Assembly (NCBI RefSeq): GCF_965363235.1
Contig: NC_134846.1
Span: forward strand, 73,568,724-73,632,723
Length of the DNA: 64,000 nucleotides
Origin: Mytilus galloprovincialis
Taxonomy: Eukaryota > Mollusca > Bivalvia > Mytilida > Mytilidae
Direction: 5' to 3'
In this document: piece after piece, positions 35,801 through 44,844 of the stretch
How positions within the stretch are numbered: position 1 is the stretch's first letter
How the letters are laid out: each line of letters starts with the position of its first letter
Notes under the pieces: generated by a model
Told to the model about the DNA's origin: nothing
Database searches by the model: none
Seen by the model: the letters and a program-made list of their open reading frames with translations, nothing else
Position numbers and translations under genes: made by a program

Positions 35801-37653
35801 AATATCATGGTTACCATGATATTTCACTCAAACCACCATATTCTCAACACACATTCCCATACAAAACGACAGGTTTGTTTCAAATGTGTTGTTGTGTTGA
35901 TGTCCCATTGATGTTTAATTTCTATTTGCATGTCATATGTAAGTTATGTATTTGATTGATTGATTGTTGGTTGCTTTTAAACGCCGCATGAGCATAAAAA
36001 GGCTATATCGCGGCGATTTTATGTATTTGATAGTGAACACGTAAAATTGCATTGTTATCACATTTATCGTACCACCTATAGATTTATAGAGATATGAATG
36101 GTTAAAGGACTACACGTGGTGACTATGTATATTTAAAATAGGGTGTCCTAAAAAATATAGGATTAGTTACCATACATGGTTAGCAACCATATGGGGTTAG
36201 TAAAGAGTTACTTCCCTTTCAAAACAAAAAAGATGCCACAACCCTTTATAAAAACAACACGGTGTTGAGGAAAAAAGGATTCAACTGACGAAGAAATTGA
36301 TGATGAAAGGTTAAAATAAGTTGATAAAACATAATTAAAGCTAACACGTTGTTATTGTTGGCATAACGGAGTTACTTCCCTTTCAAAACAAAAAGAAATC
36401 TGAAAGGATTCAACAGACCAAGAAATTGATACATGTAATGAACGATTGAAATAAATTCATAAAACAAATCTGAAGCTAAAAATTTGTTATTGGTGGCATT
36501 TGTTTTCTGTATAGACAAATGGAAGTAGTATCTTAATACTAAGTATTGAAGACTTGATCACTTTCATTAGGCCGCTAGTCAAAATACCACATGTGAAGAT
36601 AGTCGGTAAGTTCGTTACACGGTGCACTAGTGACCTAATACGATATATATGGGGTCAGTAAATTCCATATGGGGATTCGAGCTTCGCTGTCACCCGATAT
36701 AGAATTTACTGACCCCATATATAACGTATTAGGTCACTAACACACCATGTAACTAATTATACTATTTCTTTTATAGATGTATGGGAACAGCTTTAGTTTT
36801 TACAAGTTGTATTTGTGGATTAACAGTTGGAAGATACATCTGTACAGTTCTAAATCAGGTAACGTTTACAAAATTAAAGAAATTTATTTATTTCCTATTT
36901 TTTTTGTATTACTAGTATGGTTGCCTAAATTTTCTGTGTATTTATATCTAGTTTGTTCAACTCGAAAATATTTATCAGAACATAATCAATAGATCAAGAC
37001 CAGATCACAATTGTGTTAATTAAATTACTATGTAAGCAATTTGTTCTCTTCATTGACAAAATTTGTGTAACTCATAAAGGCATCAACTGTTTAAAATTTA
37101 AATTTTTATAATAATGTTTCACGTTTACCAAAGAGTGCAAGATTCATAGCAGTAAACTATGCCTATCTAGGTCTGAGTTATGCCGCTTTCCCCCAAGAAC
37201 ATAACAGCTATTATCGTGGACGGTTGAAAAAGGAAATTTTAGTGTCACTGATAATACTTTTGTAGATGAAACGATCGTCTGGCGTACATCATTCCTATAC
37301 GCCTGGTATCTGTGAAGAGTTTGTTTTTCGATAGTAAATACTAATCTGCAAAACAAAAACGTAGGAGAACCGTATCAACTAAGCCTTAGTAGATGCATGT
37401 ATATACTTAATCGGAAGAATTCATTATATTTTTTTTATCTTATTCATTTAAAACTGATATTATTATTTTTCAGTCATTTCATTACACATCAACATTTATT
37501 GGATATGGTACTTTCATGTGTTTTGTTGGTTTCATCTCATTATTACTACCGGAAACGTATAATCAACCATTACCAGACATTGTAAAAAGTCGTCATCGTA
37601 TAATTGCATCGCAAGATCTTACTCGAATAGCACATGACTGGAACAAGATGTAA
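29826..37653 (+). CDS. SLC22-family organic ion transporter, eight exons
   Basis: Coding exons: 29826-30095, 30716-30944, 32184-32376, 33144-33377, 34208-34342, 34803-35006, 36777-36858, 37474-37653. All junctions are GT-AG and in phase; total 508 residues. Major facilitator landmarks in order: FGYFQKRLFFL (start of helix 1), GGFVADLLGRKHIL (the G-x3-D-x3-G-R-K motif of the helix 2-3 loop), GRNWRD, the FPESFRWYCC block (SLC22 form PES-x-RW) followed by the AEHILREM helix, a GRRW loop, ALEVFPTTIR (SLC22 form A-E-x-x-PT-x-x-R) and LLPETYNQPLPDI at the C-terminus. The family moves organic cations, anions or carnitine across the plasma membrane; substrate cannot be read. In exon 4 an inner AG at 33154 would give an immediate stop, so the acceptor at 33143 is chosen. 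The first outer loop is short (about 50 residues, usually nearer 100), with sites NIS and NQT for glycosylation. Confidence 0.93.
31397..31515 (+). repeat. Short dispersed repeat fragment in SLC22 intron 2
   Basis: It carries TGGAAATGGGGAATTTGTCA, AAGAGACAACAATCCGAC and CGAGAAAATCCCGCATCCGA, a block I recognise as common in mussel genomes. No other full copy is seen in this window. It has no coding sense. Confidence 0.55.
32612..32890 (+). repeat. Family E repeat, long copy
   Basis: It contains GATGTGGTATGAGTGCAATT, AGACAACTCTTCATCCAAG, TAGGTCAAAGTACGGTCTTC and AACAAACGACAACTACTGAA. Other copies or fragments: 15126-15195 (-), 29008-29085, 35033-35170, 56182-56425, 59964-60003. It sits in SLC22 intron 3. 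No polymerase III boxes are evident, so SINE status is unproven. Confidence 0.8.
33834..33938. mobile_element. MITE of about 105 bp in SLC22 intron 4
   Basis: Inverted ends: left GCTGCGGAAACGTAGCTC (about 33837), right (reverse complement) GCTGAGGAAACGTAGCTC, one mismatch. CTACAAGTGTAC is duplicated on both sides (33822-33833 and 33938-33949), though the outermost bases could be part of the ends, so the real duplication may be 9-11 bp. The centre has a smaller inverted pair (GACTATTTG ... CAAATAGT). Confidence 0.72.
35033..35200 (+). repeat. Family E fragment in SLC22 intron 6
   Basis: It begins AAGAAGATGCGATATGATTG about 25 bp after the donor of exon 34803-35006. Later blocks (AGCAATGAGTAAAACTCGTA, CAGTGTAAAGCC) follow the family order. 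It lies so close to the splice donor that a longer exon frame runs into it. Confidence 0.65.
35297..35470 (+). repeat. 43-bp tandem repeat, four copies
   Basis: Units start at GTAGATATTATA, at 35301, 35344, 35387 and about 35430, each with TGGTATCATGATATGGTATG. Copies differ at one or two positions. It lies in SLC22 intron 6. Confidence 0.9.
35662..35868. repeat. Near-perfect 207-bp palindrome built of nested palindromes
   Basis: The left arm starts CGTTTTGTATGGGAATGTGT and the right arm is its reverse complement, ending ACAAAACG at 35868. Inside, ATATGGTGGTTT-GAGTGAAATATCATG occurs four times in alternating orientation around ATCATGGTTACCATGAT cores. It could extrude as a large cruciform. 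It lies in SLC22 intron 6. Confidence 0.92.
35949..36025 (-). mobile_element. SINE 3' tail fragment
   Basis: (TTGA)n on the + strand is the reverse complement of the (AATC)n tail of the SINE at 19496. It is followed by TTTTAAACGCCGC, comparable to that SINE's GGCACTTAAAAG tail block. Only the last 75 bp or so are present. Confidence 0.45.
36200..36500 (+). repeat. Two tandem copies of about 160 bp
   Basis: GAGTTACTTCCCTTTCAAAA occurs at about 36207 and 36369. Both copies continue with an AAGGATTCAAC block, an AAGAAATTGAT block and a TTGTTATTG-TGGCAT ending. Copy divergence is moderate. It lies in SLC22 intron 6. Confidence 0.8.
36614..36753. repeat. 140-bp inverted repeat next to SLC22 exon 7
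   Basis: The left arm (36614-36663) and right arm (about 36700-36753) pair over roughly 50 bp; the left arm contains TATATATGGGGTCAGTAAAT and the right its reverse complement. The loop is about 35 bp. The right arm ends only 23 bp before the acceptor of exon 36777-36858. Confidence 0.9.
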
Positions 37654-37657
37654 TAAA
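37652..37657 (+). terminator. Possible polyadenylation signal overlapping the SLC22 stop
   Basis: AATAAA begins inside the TAA stop codon at 37651-37653. If used, the 3' UTR would be only some tens of bases. The real cleavage site cannot be seen. Confidence 0.3.
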
Positions 37658-38269
37658 ATATTGAAAAGTTATTATTGTGTTTGAGTAAAACCAACGTACC
37701 GCCATCAGCACACTAGTACCGATGCTAGGGGATAACCAGTGAACGGAAAAATCTTGAATGTAGATTTTAATAACCTGGATATTCCTGTACACACATTCGG
37801 GGCGAATATTGACGGATTTTTTTTTTCAGTTATGAAAAACATGGGGTGGGGTGCCAAAAAGAGAGTAGAACTATTAATCTTCATCATATTGTGTTTTTAG
37901 GTTATCATCGAACGTTGGTACTACGCGAACAATTAAGAGACTGAGTGCATGCTTCTTAACTCCTGTTTGTCTGTCCGTTGTACGTTATATATTTCTTTCT
38001 CATTTTCCTCGGCTACAAAAAAAATCAGAACTTTTTGATAGTTGGTATTGAGCTTATTATTTGGAACTTATACAGTATGGCATTTTTCAGATAAGTTACG
38101 TACCTTCTACCTGGTCTCCGCATATATATCAAAATAAGGAGATGTAAAAATAAGAAATTCTCGTAGGATTTTTCTCTTACTGTAAATTCATTGTTGTTCG
38201 TGTGGTACCAAATTTCGTGGTTTTCCAAGGTATAAATGTGTCACGAGTTATAAGCGTTCAATTTAATAA
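37658..38269. other. Intergenic stretch between SLC22 and the retroelement block
   Basis: AT-rich without recognisable exons. No repeat family defined here is found in it apart from a poorly conserved poly-T region near 37820. Confidence 0.45.
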
Positions 38270-38394
38270 CAAAATTCCGATAGACTTGAAAAAAGTAAAT
38301 TCACAAAAGTACTGAATTTCGAGGAAAATTCAAAACGAAAAGTTCCTAATTAAATGGCAAAATCAAAAGCTCAAACACATCAAACAAATGGATT

Positions 38395-40146
38395 ACAAAA
38401 AGAGGGACGAAAGATACCAGAGTGATAGTCAAACTCATAAATCGAAAATAAACTAACAACGCCATGGATAAAAATGAAAAAGACAAACAAACAAACAATA
38501 GTATACATGCCACAACACAGAACACTAAAGAATAAGCAACACGAACCCCACCAAAAACTAGGGGTGATCTCAGGTGCTCCGGAAGGGTAAGCAGATCCTG
38601 CTGCACATGTGTCACCCGTCGTGTTGCTTATGTGATAACAAATCCGGTAAATAGTCTAATTCGGTAGGTCACATTCATATAGGGGGGATCGTAGTTCTCA
38701 CGTAAGGAACATATCCGATGTCATTTGTGAAACGGTTATTCAATAATGGTCAAACAACTCGTGATGGCGTCCGTAAAATTTACGAAGGGATGATTTCTTC
38801 AACTTCACCATTTGTAACTCTTGGTTTAATAGCTTCCTTGTGAGCAGCAACCCTCTATTAAGAAGATCATGATAGGAAATGCAAGCACGGAAATATCGTA
38901 TCAATTGGGAGATATATAACCCGTATGCAGGTGCTGCTGGAATGTTGCTTCTTAGAAATAGAAAGTTCACAATTGGAAAGGTGAAATCATCTCTTTGGTC
39001 GCAAAGTTTTGTTTTCAACCGACCCTCATTGTCAATTAATAGATGTAAGTCAAGATATGAGGCCGACTTAACTGTATCTGTAGTATCCTTTATCTCTAGT
39101 TCGATGGGAAAGATGCGCTCAACATAGTCACCAAATTTTGAATTATTTAGTGAAAGAACATCATCTATATAGCGGAAAGTAGAGTTAAAGGATATTGCTA
39201 ACTTTTTATCTTTCCTCCTAAGAAGTTTCTGAATGAAGTCAGCCTCATAATAAAGAAACAAGTCGGCAAGAAAAGGGGCACAATTTGTTCCCATTGGAAT
39301 GTCGACAGTCTTGAAAAACACGTCCTCCGAACGTAACAAATATGTTGTCAATCAAAAAATCAAGCATCTTGATAATGTCAGTTTCAGATAATTTTTTGTT
39401 TGAATCAGAGTGATCCTTTAAAAAGTAGGATTTATCCCTCCCCAAGACAAGATACTTGTACCTACGTTGGCTATTCTTTTTTATGAAACAAAGAAATACC
39501 AACTCTTTCATTTTTTCTTTAAGTTTGGAATGTGGAATACTTGTGTAAAGTGTAGAAAATTCAAATGTTTTAATACTATTACAAGATGAAAGAGAGTTGG
39601 ATTGTATGTTCTCTAAAAGATCTTTGGAATTTTTAAGTATCCACCTCTGATTCACGCCACCTCTAGAATATGCAGTTTCACAATAACTTTGAAGCCCATC
39701 TTTGATAGCTGATAAAATAGATGTTAATAATTTAGAAAGAGGTTTCGTGGAGCACTTGGAAGACCCAGCAATTTACCGTTGTTTGTAAGGACACATATGT
39801 AGTTTCGGTATCCAGTACAGTGAATGAAGATCCAGTTCTTCATCTTTGGTTGAAATTCCAAAGGAACAAAGAACAAACCTATGATTATCCAGGATTTCCT
39901 CTTTGGTAAGTGTCGTGAGGGTATATGGTGAGTTTCCAAGTGAATTGTCAATACCTAATTCGTTTATCAAGCAGTTAAATTAATGAGTTTTACACACAAA
40001 AACGATGTTGTTTGGGGCTTTATCTGCGGGGACAACAACATATTTGTCATGGAGGTAGGATAAGTGTTTTGCAACATTTGGGTCTTTAAAGATTGACGTA
40101 GAATGGGCATTGATAGACCCATTCAGTTTCTTAATTCTAATTTGTA
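38395..40146 (-). mobile_element. Penelope-like retroelement, 5'-truncated, dead
   Basis: Read on the - strand: part of the N-terminal region (VVVPADKAPNNIVF, about 40050), SLYWIPKLH (about 39830), reverse transcriptase (39655-39100), a C-terminal KKSSLRKFYGRHHELF block, then a 3' UTR at 38740-38395 ending in CTTTCGTCCCTCTTTTTG. The same 3' end is found at 41543 and 56531, as expected for elements that copy from the 3' end and truncate at the 5' end. No GIY-YIG endonuclease is seen. Assignment to Penelope-like elements rests on the F-[DE]-F-S-x-L-Y-T-x-IP motif and on family memory. Confidence 0.75.
38740..39970 (-). pseudogene. Penelope-like reverse transcriptase, frameshifted
   Basis: Three frames. 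39970-39724 has TLTKEEILDNHR and LYWIPKLHMCPYKQR. 39655-39245 has RWILKNSKDLL, motif A as TFEFSTLYTSIPH (the family normally has aspartate, here glutamate), YKYLVLGRDKSYF and FGGRVFQ. A shift near 39310-39340 leads to 39351-38740 with IPMGTNCAPFLADLFL and the catalytic FRYIDDVLSLNN (both aspartates kept), then YLDLHL and the KTKL-DQRDDF block. So the core order is intact, but the gene is split and motif A altered. Confidence 0.85.
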
Positions 40147-40310
40147 TCAACAACTGTCATATTCCTGACTTTGTACAGGCATTTTTTTATGTAGAAAATG
40201 GTGGATTAAACCTGGTTCTATAGCTAGCTTAACCTTTCCTTTGTATGACAGTCGCATCAAACTCCATTATATTGACAACGATGCGTGAACAAAACAAACA
40301 GACAAAGACT

Positions 40311-41327
40311 GCAAACAACCGAACCAAGAATTAATGTTGACCACATGGTCGGAGTGATATAGCAGTGGTTTTTCTTTTAATGATATTTCGAAGGCTGTGT
40401 CTTGTGTGTTTTGTTATGAACAAGATTGTTTTAATATACAACTAACACTTCTACTTTGATTCAAATTATTCCTAAACATGGTATATAAATCAGATCATCT
40501 GTATTCCATGAAACAACATGGATAATCATTCGTGTTTAATTGTTCTACATTAAAAGTTTTTTGCGTATCAATACTGGATTAAAGTGTCTAAACATATTAT
40601 AAACGACTTTTTTTATTAAATAGTATGTAATTTACGAAAGTTACAAATAACCAACATTGATATGTTTTAAGCAAAATTATTGCTTCAATTATTGTTTTAC
40701 ATTACAGTTACTATCAAATTTCAATTTCCCGACAGGGATGTGTATTTGAGCAAACAACCTCGCTTATTTTTTTTAAATTTCAAGAAGAGCTTTTAAGAAA
40801 TGTCACTTACACTTTCATTATAGCGTCTGTAAACATGTTTTACTAGACAGCCTAATTGGTAGTGTCTATTTAAAAGAATATATATGCAACTAAATCATTT
40901 AAACATCAAGACATGATGTTAGCTCGATTGCGTTTAAATAAAATCTTCTAATGTTCTTAATGTTTTTAAATCGTAGAAATTCTTCCTAAGACAGAATGAT
41001 CATACTTGATTACCAACACCCCGTGAAACTTTTAAATATGTTACCATAACTATATCTGTTTATACTCATGATGCACTAGTAGTACGAATGTTTTGTAGTA
41101 TGACTGGTCTTGTATGGGTATCGTTTCTGTATATATTTTCATGTTTGCTCTAGTAGCATCAATGTTTTGTAGTATGTCTATTGTCTTGTTCTATTATTTC
41201 AAGGCAGCAAGTCTTCATGATCTTTTATAATCAATATTACAGTCATATTGGATAATCACGGTCATGCGACTTTATGAAATATAAATCATCACAGTCAAGT
41301 AATATCTAAAAAGTAAGATAACCAAAA
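40311..41327. other. Intergenic stretch, no gene seen
   Basis: AT-rich DNA between two copies of repeat family B. A pair of GTAGTA/TTTTGTAGTATG words recurs at about 41080 and 41160 (ATGTTTTGTAGTATG), a small local duplication. No exon is recognised. Confidence 0.5.
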
Positions 41328-41845
41328 ATACCGGACTCGTACAAAAATTTAAAATAGGAAGTCCGTAGTCAAATGGCAAAATCAAAAGCTGAAATACATC
41401 AAACAAATGGATAACAACTGTCATATTCTTCTTCTTGTCGACTTGTTCTTGTATTCAAAGGAGAATGACGTCATATAGGAACTTCTTAGGAAGAAATAAA
41501 AGAAGTAAGCAGTATCCTTTAACTTTGCTTTTCACTATTATTCAAAAAGAGGGACGAAAGATACCAAAGGGACAATCAAACTCATAAATCTAAAATAAAC
41601 TGACAACGCCATGGCTAAAAATGAAAAAGACAAACAGACAAACAATAGTACACATGACACAACATAGAAAACTAAAGAATAAACAACACGAACCCCACAA
41701 AAAACTAGGGGTGATTTCAGGTGCTCCGGAAGGGTAAGCAGATCCTGCTCCACATATGGCACCCGTCGTGTTGCTTATGTGATAACAAATCCGTTAAATA
41801 GTCTAATTCGGTAGGTCTCATTCATGAAAGGGAAGGGGATTGTAG
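41328..41845. repeat. Family B copy followed by a Penelope-like 3' UTR on the - strand
   Basis: 41328-41430 is family B (+). After about 110 bp of unmatched DNA, 41543-41845 matches 38397-38700 (AACAAACAATAGTACACATG, AGGGGTGATTTCAGGTGCTC, GTGTTGCTTATGTGATAACA), so it is the 3' end of another element in - orientation. Confidence 0.82.
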
Positions 41846-41849
41846 TTAC

Positions 41850-42850
41850 GACAAAATTTGGTGACTATGTTGAACGCATCTATCCCATCAAAACCATATA
41901 GTTAAGTCTACCTCAAATCTTTATTTCCATATAAAAATTGACAATGAGGGTGCGAGAAAAACTAACCCTTACGACAAAAGAGATGATTTGAGCATCATAA
42001 TAGTGAACTTTCCATTTCTATGTAGAAATATTCCAGAAGGCACCTGTATACGGATATCACAGTTGATACGATATTCAAGGGTCTTATTTCCTATCATAAG
42101 TTCCTTAAAGATGATCGCTCCTTTTGTTTTAGAACTTGTGCCAGATATTTGGAATCCTCTGGTTTTATCCATGTTGTGCCATTAAATGTTTTTGCCCATT
42201 GACCCCTACATTTCTTCCCAGAATTTGATAACATAATATTTTGTCTATATCTTATAAAATCTTATAAAATCCTTGTTCAGTTTATTCTACTTTATAAGTT
42301 TCTTTCTTTATAATCTATCAAATTTTAACAGTCTTTTAAAAAGCTTGTTATTTTGAAACAGAGTAGCGACCTTTCTCAAAAGATGGTTGCTGCACACAAG
42401 GAAGCTGTTAAACCAAGAGTTCCAAGTGGGGAGTTGAAATCATTCGTTCGAAAGTTTTACGGACGCCATCACCAGTTAGTTGACCGTTATGGTATGTACG
42501 TTTCACAGATGACTGTAGGTATTTTTCGATTGGCGTAACTGAAATCCCATCCCCATATTCCCCGAGTGTGACCCCAAAATTAGCCTTATTACCGGGTCTG
42601 TACTATCCTGAACAATACTACAGTTGTCACACATTGAGCAGAATATCCTTACACTTTCGGAGCACCTGAGACCACCTCCTTTTTTGGTGTGGTTCTTGTT
42701 CCTCAGTCTTTAGTTTTGTATGTTTTGTTTTATGTACTGTTGTTTGTCTGTTGGGTATGTTTATTACCTATGACGTTGTCAGTTGCCTTTCTTTGTTGAT
42801 ACGTTCTTGAACGCATAGTTCATTATTCTATTTAGGTGTACTGGTGAACT
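41850..42850 (+). mobile_element. Penelope-like retroelement fragment, + strand, rearranged
   Basis: 41850-41890 corresponds to the KFGDYVERI-P block, 41975-42110 to the RDDLSIIIVNFPFLCRNIP and ISQLIRYSR region, and 42370-42535 to LKSFVRKFYGRHHQLVDRYG then VSQMT. About 240 bp of foreign DNA (42120-42360) breaks it. 42540-42830 resembles the family 3' UTR in + sense (GTGGTTCTTGTTCC, CTGTTGTTTGTCTGTTGG). It faces the - strand scrap that ends at 41845 with almost no gap. Confidence 0.75.
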
Positions 42851-43535
42851 GTCGTTAATTAGTGGAAGGTTGTATTCTGTGGATTAAATGTTGGCATGTG
42901 CTTTTATAGTATTTATTTATGTATTAATCTGTCTTGAGTGTTCTTGCGTTTATTTGTACAGTATTCCTGTCGTAATTATGTCATTTTAACGACATTTTTA
43001 CCACTGTCATATAACCGGGAGGTTTTGCTAGCCATAAAACAAGATTCAATCGACTGTTTTTTTACCCAGTCAGAAACATGGCAGTTGTTATAAAATAGTC
43101 CGTTTGTATGCATGTTTGCTGTTTATTGTAGCAGATTCGGGTTTTCTGTTGTTCAGTTGTACTTTCAATATGTGATGCATTTCCCTCGGTTTAAGTTTGT
43201 GACCCATATTTGTTTCAGTTAACTCCATTTATGACTATTGAACAGAGGTATACTACTGTTGCCTTTATGCATACGTATGTTAAAGAAAGCAATACAGCAT
43301 TGTCCAAGGTTCAAAAGTCGGCTGTTCTCTTCGTTCGTTCATTCCTGATTGTTTATTCATTTGTTGTGTTGGTGTTGTTGATTTTGTTGTTTTATTGTTT
43401 TTTTCTTTTTGATTTTAAATTCTCATTTTTATGTTTTATCCTTTTGGCATTATATTACCTTGTTTGTGTGTTTTATTTTTCATGTTAAACACCATATTTT
43501 TGTTTGTTGTTTCATATACGTTTTAGCGTTGCATG
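42851..43535. other. Repeat scraps, no gene seen
   Basis: 43225-43290 (AGAGGTATACTACTGTTGCC) matches the reverse complement of the family F start at 48140. The rest is T- and G-rich on the + strand, in keeping with 3' UTR parts of retroelements. Confidence 0.5.
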
Positions 43536-43610
43536 TGTGGAAAAAGTAAAATCACAAAAATACTGAACTTAGAGGAAAATCTAATTGGAAAGTCCATAAT
43601 CACATGGCTA

Positions 43611-44843
43611 ACCAAACAATTTGCTGCAACATTATTTTCCGTTAAAAATGTTGTTTTTATTGATTGTTGGTTGTCTTTGTCATTTAAAGAAGAAGTGGCC
43701 ATAGATGCAGGAAAGTTTAACTCGGACAATGAAATGAGGAGATTGCTTATCAAGGTATATGTTTATAATACACAACAGAAAACATGAACGAAAACTAAGA
43801 CGGAACACAATGGTAAAAAGCTCAAATCCGAATTTACATGATCACTATGAAAATTTTCAGCTTGATAACATTATATGAAATAAACAAACCATTTTAAAAT
43901 ACAATTTTTTATTGTGTAAACCTCATATATAGCGTTTGATAGGTACAACCTATTATGTAAACATGAACAGTTTTTGAAGTGAAGCTATTTTAACATGAAA
44001 ATCAATTCTGGATTCCAAAAAAAAATAAAGTAAGCTTTAACACGGCAACAGTGTACGTGAATCGTGTTCATGCATTGTCAATCTGTAGATGAGAGGCTAT
44101 GGTAAAACTAGTTGTGATGCTCACTTTGATTGTTTAATATGAAATTTTTTTTAAATTATATCATTTTAGTAGTAATTTGGTGTGCATCGAAACAGTTATT
44201 AGACGTGACTTGAAACTTGTTCATAAACTCGCGAAATTTGCTTGATCAAACAAATTAAAAAGATACAAGTCATGAAATCTGGTCTTTATTAAGGGTTGCA
44301 GAAGATGAATGAACATACATTTTTGTTTTAAACTGCTGCCTGTTTCAGATTCATTAACCATGGTATGATTTATCTAAAGAATAATCTTTACAGATTAAAT
44401 AATCGTGTTGTCCATGTAAATGAAGGTTTTACGTCATTTGTTATTTTAGGTTGACAGTACAACTAATTATTTTAAACATTGCCACAGTTTTTACAAATGA
44501 TAACACGTTTCAACATGTTAAAGAGGATTAATCTTGACATTGAAATCTAAAACATCATTTAAGTTCTCTGGTTGTGTTATGTGTTAAAGTAGCACTAGCT
44601 ACGAGATATCTATTACAAATTAAAAATATGTTTTTTTGAAACGTAAAAAGTAATTTGAATAATACAAACGCGCATGAAAGATGCAGGATACTGTGATCAT
44701 TTATGATCGCATGCGCAGATATATGTGTACCCCTGTATAAGTAAAGTTAAATGTTACAATACAGGACAAATAATTCTTATAGACTGGCTATTACGAAATG
44801 GGTAGTTCCTGTTTCTCGATATTGTCATTTCCCCATTGTATAT
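43611..44843. other. Downstream flank of the nicotinic receptor gene
   Basis: AT-rich and unique-looking. No exon is recognised. An AATAAA on the - strand (44849-44844) overlaps the TAA of the receptor gene. Confidence 0.4.
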
Positions 44844-44844
44844 T

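Larger units (their letters stand above)
38270..40310 (+). repeat. Repeat family B, split by a Penelope-like element
   Basis: The left half, 38280-38394, holds CTGAATTTCGAGGAAAATTC and TGGCAAAATCAAAAGCTCAA. The right half, 40147-40310, holds CAACTGTCATATTCCTGACT and ATAGCTAGCTTAACC. A copy at 41328-41430 is continuous across the break, which fixes the insertion. Other copies: 43540-43610, 49845-49950, 61590-61830 (+), 51285-51385 and 53560-53635 (-). Confidence 0.82.
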
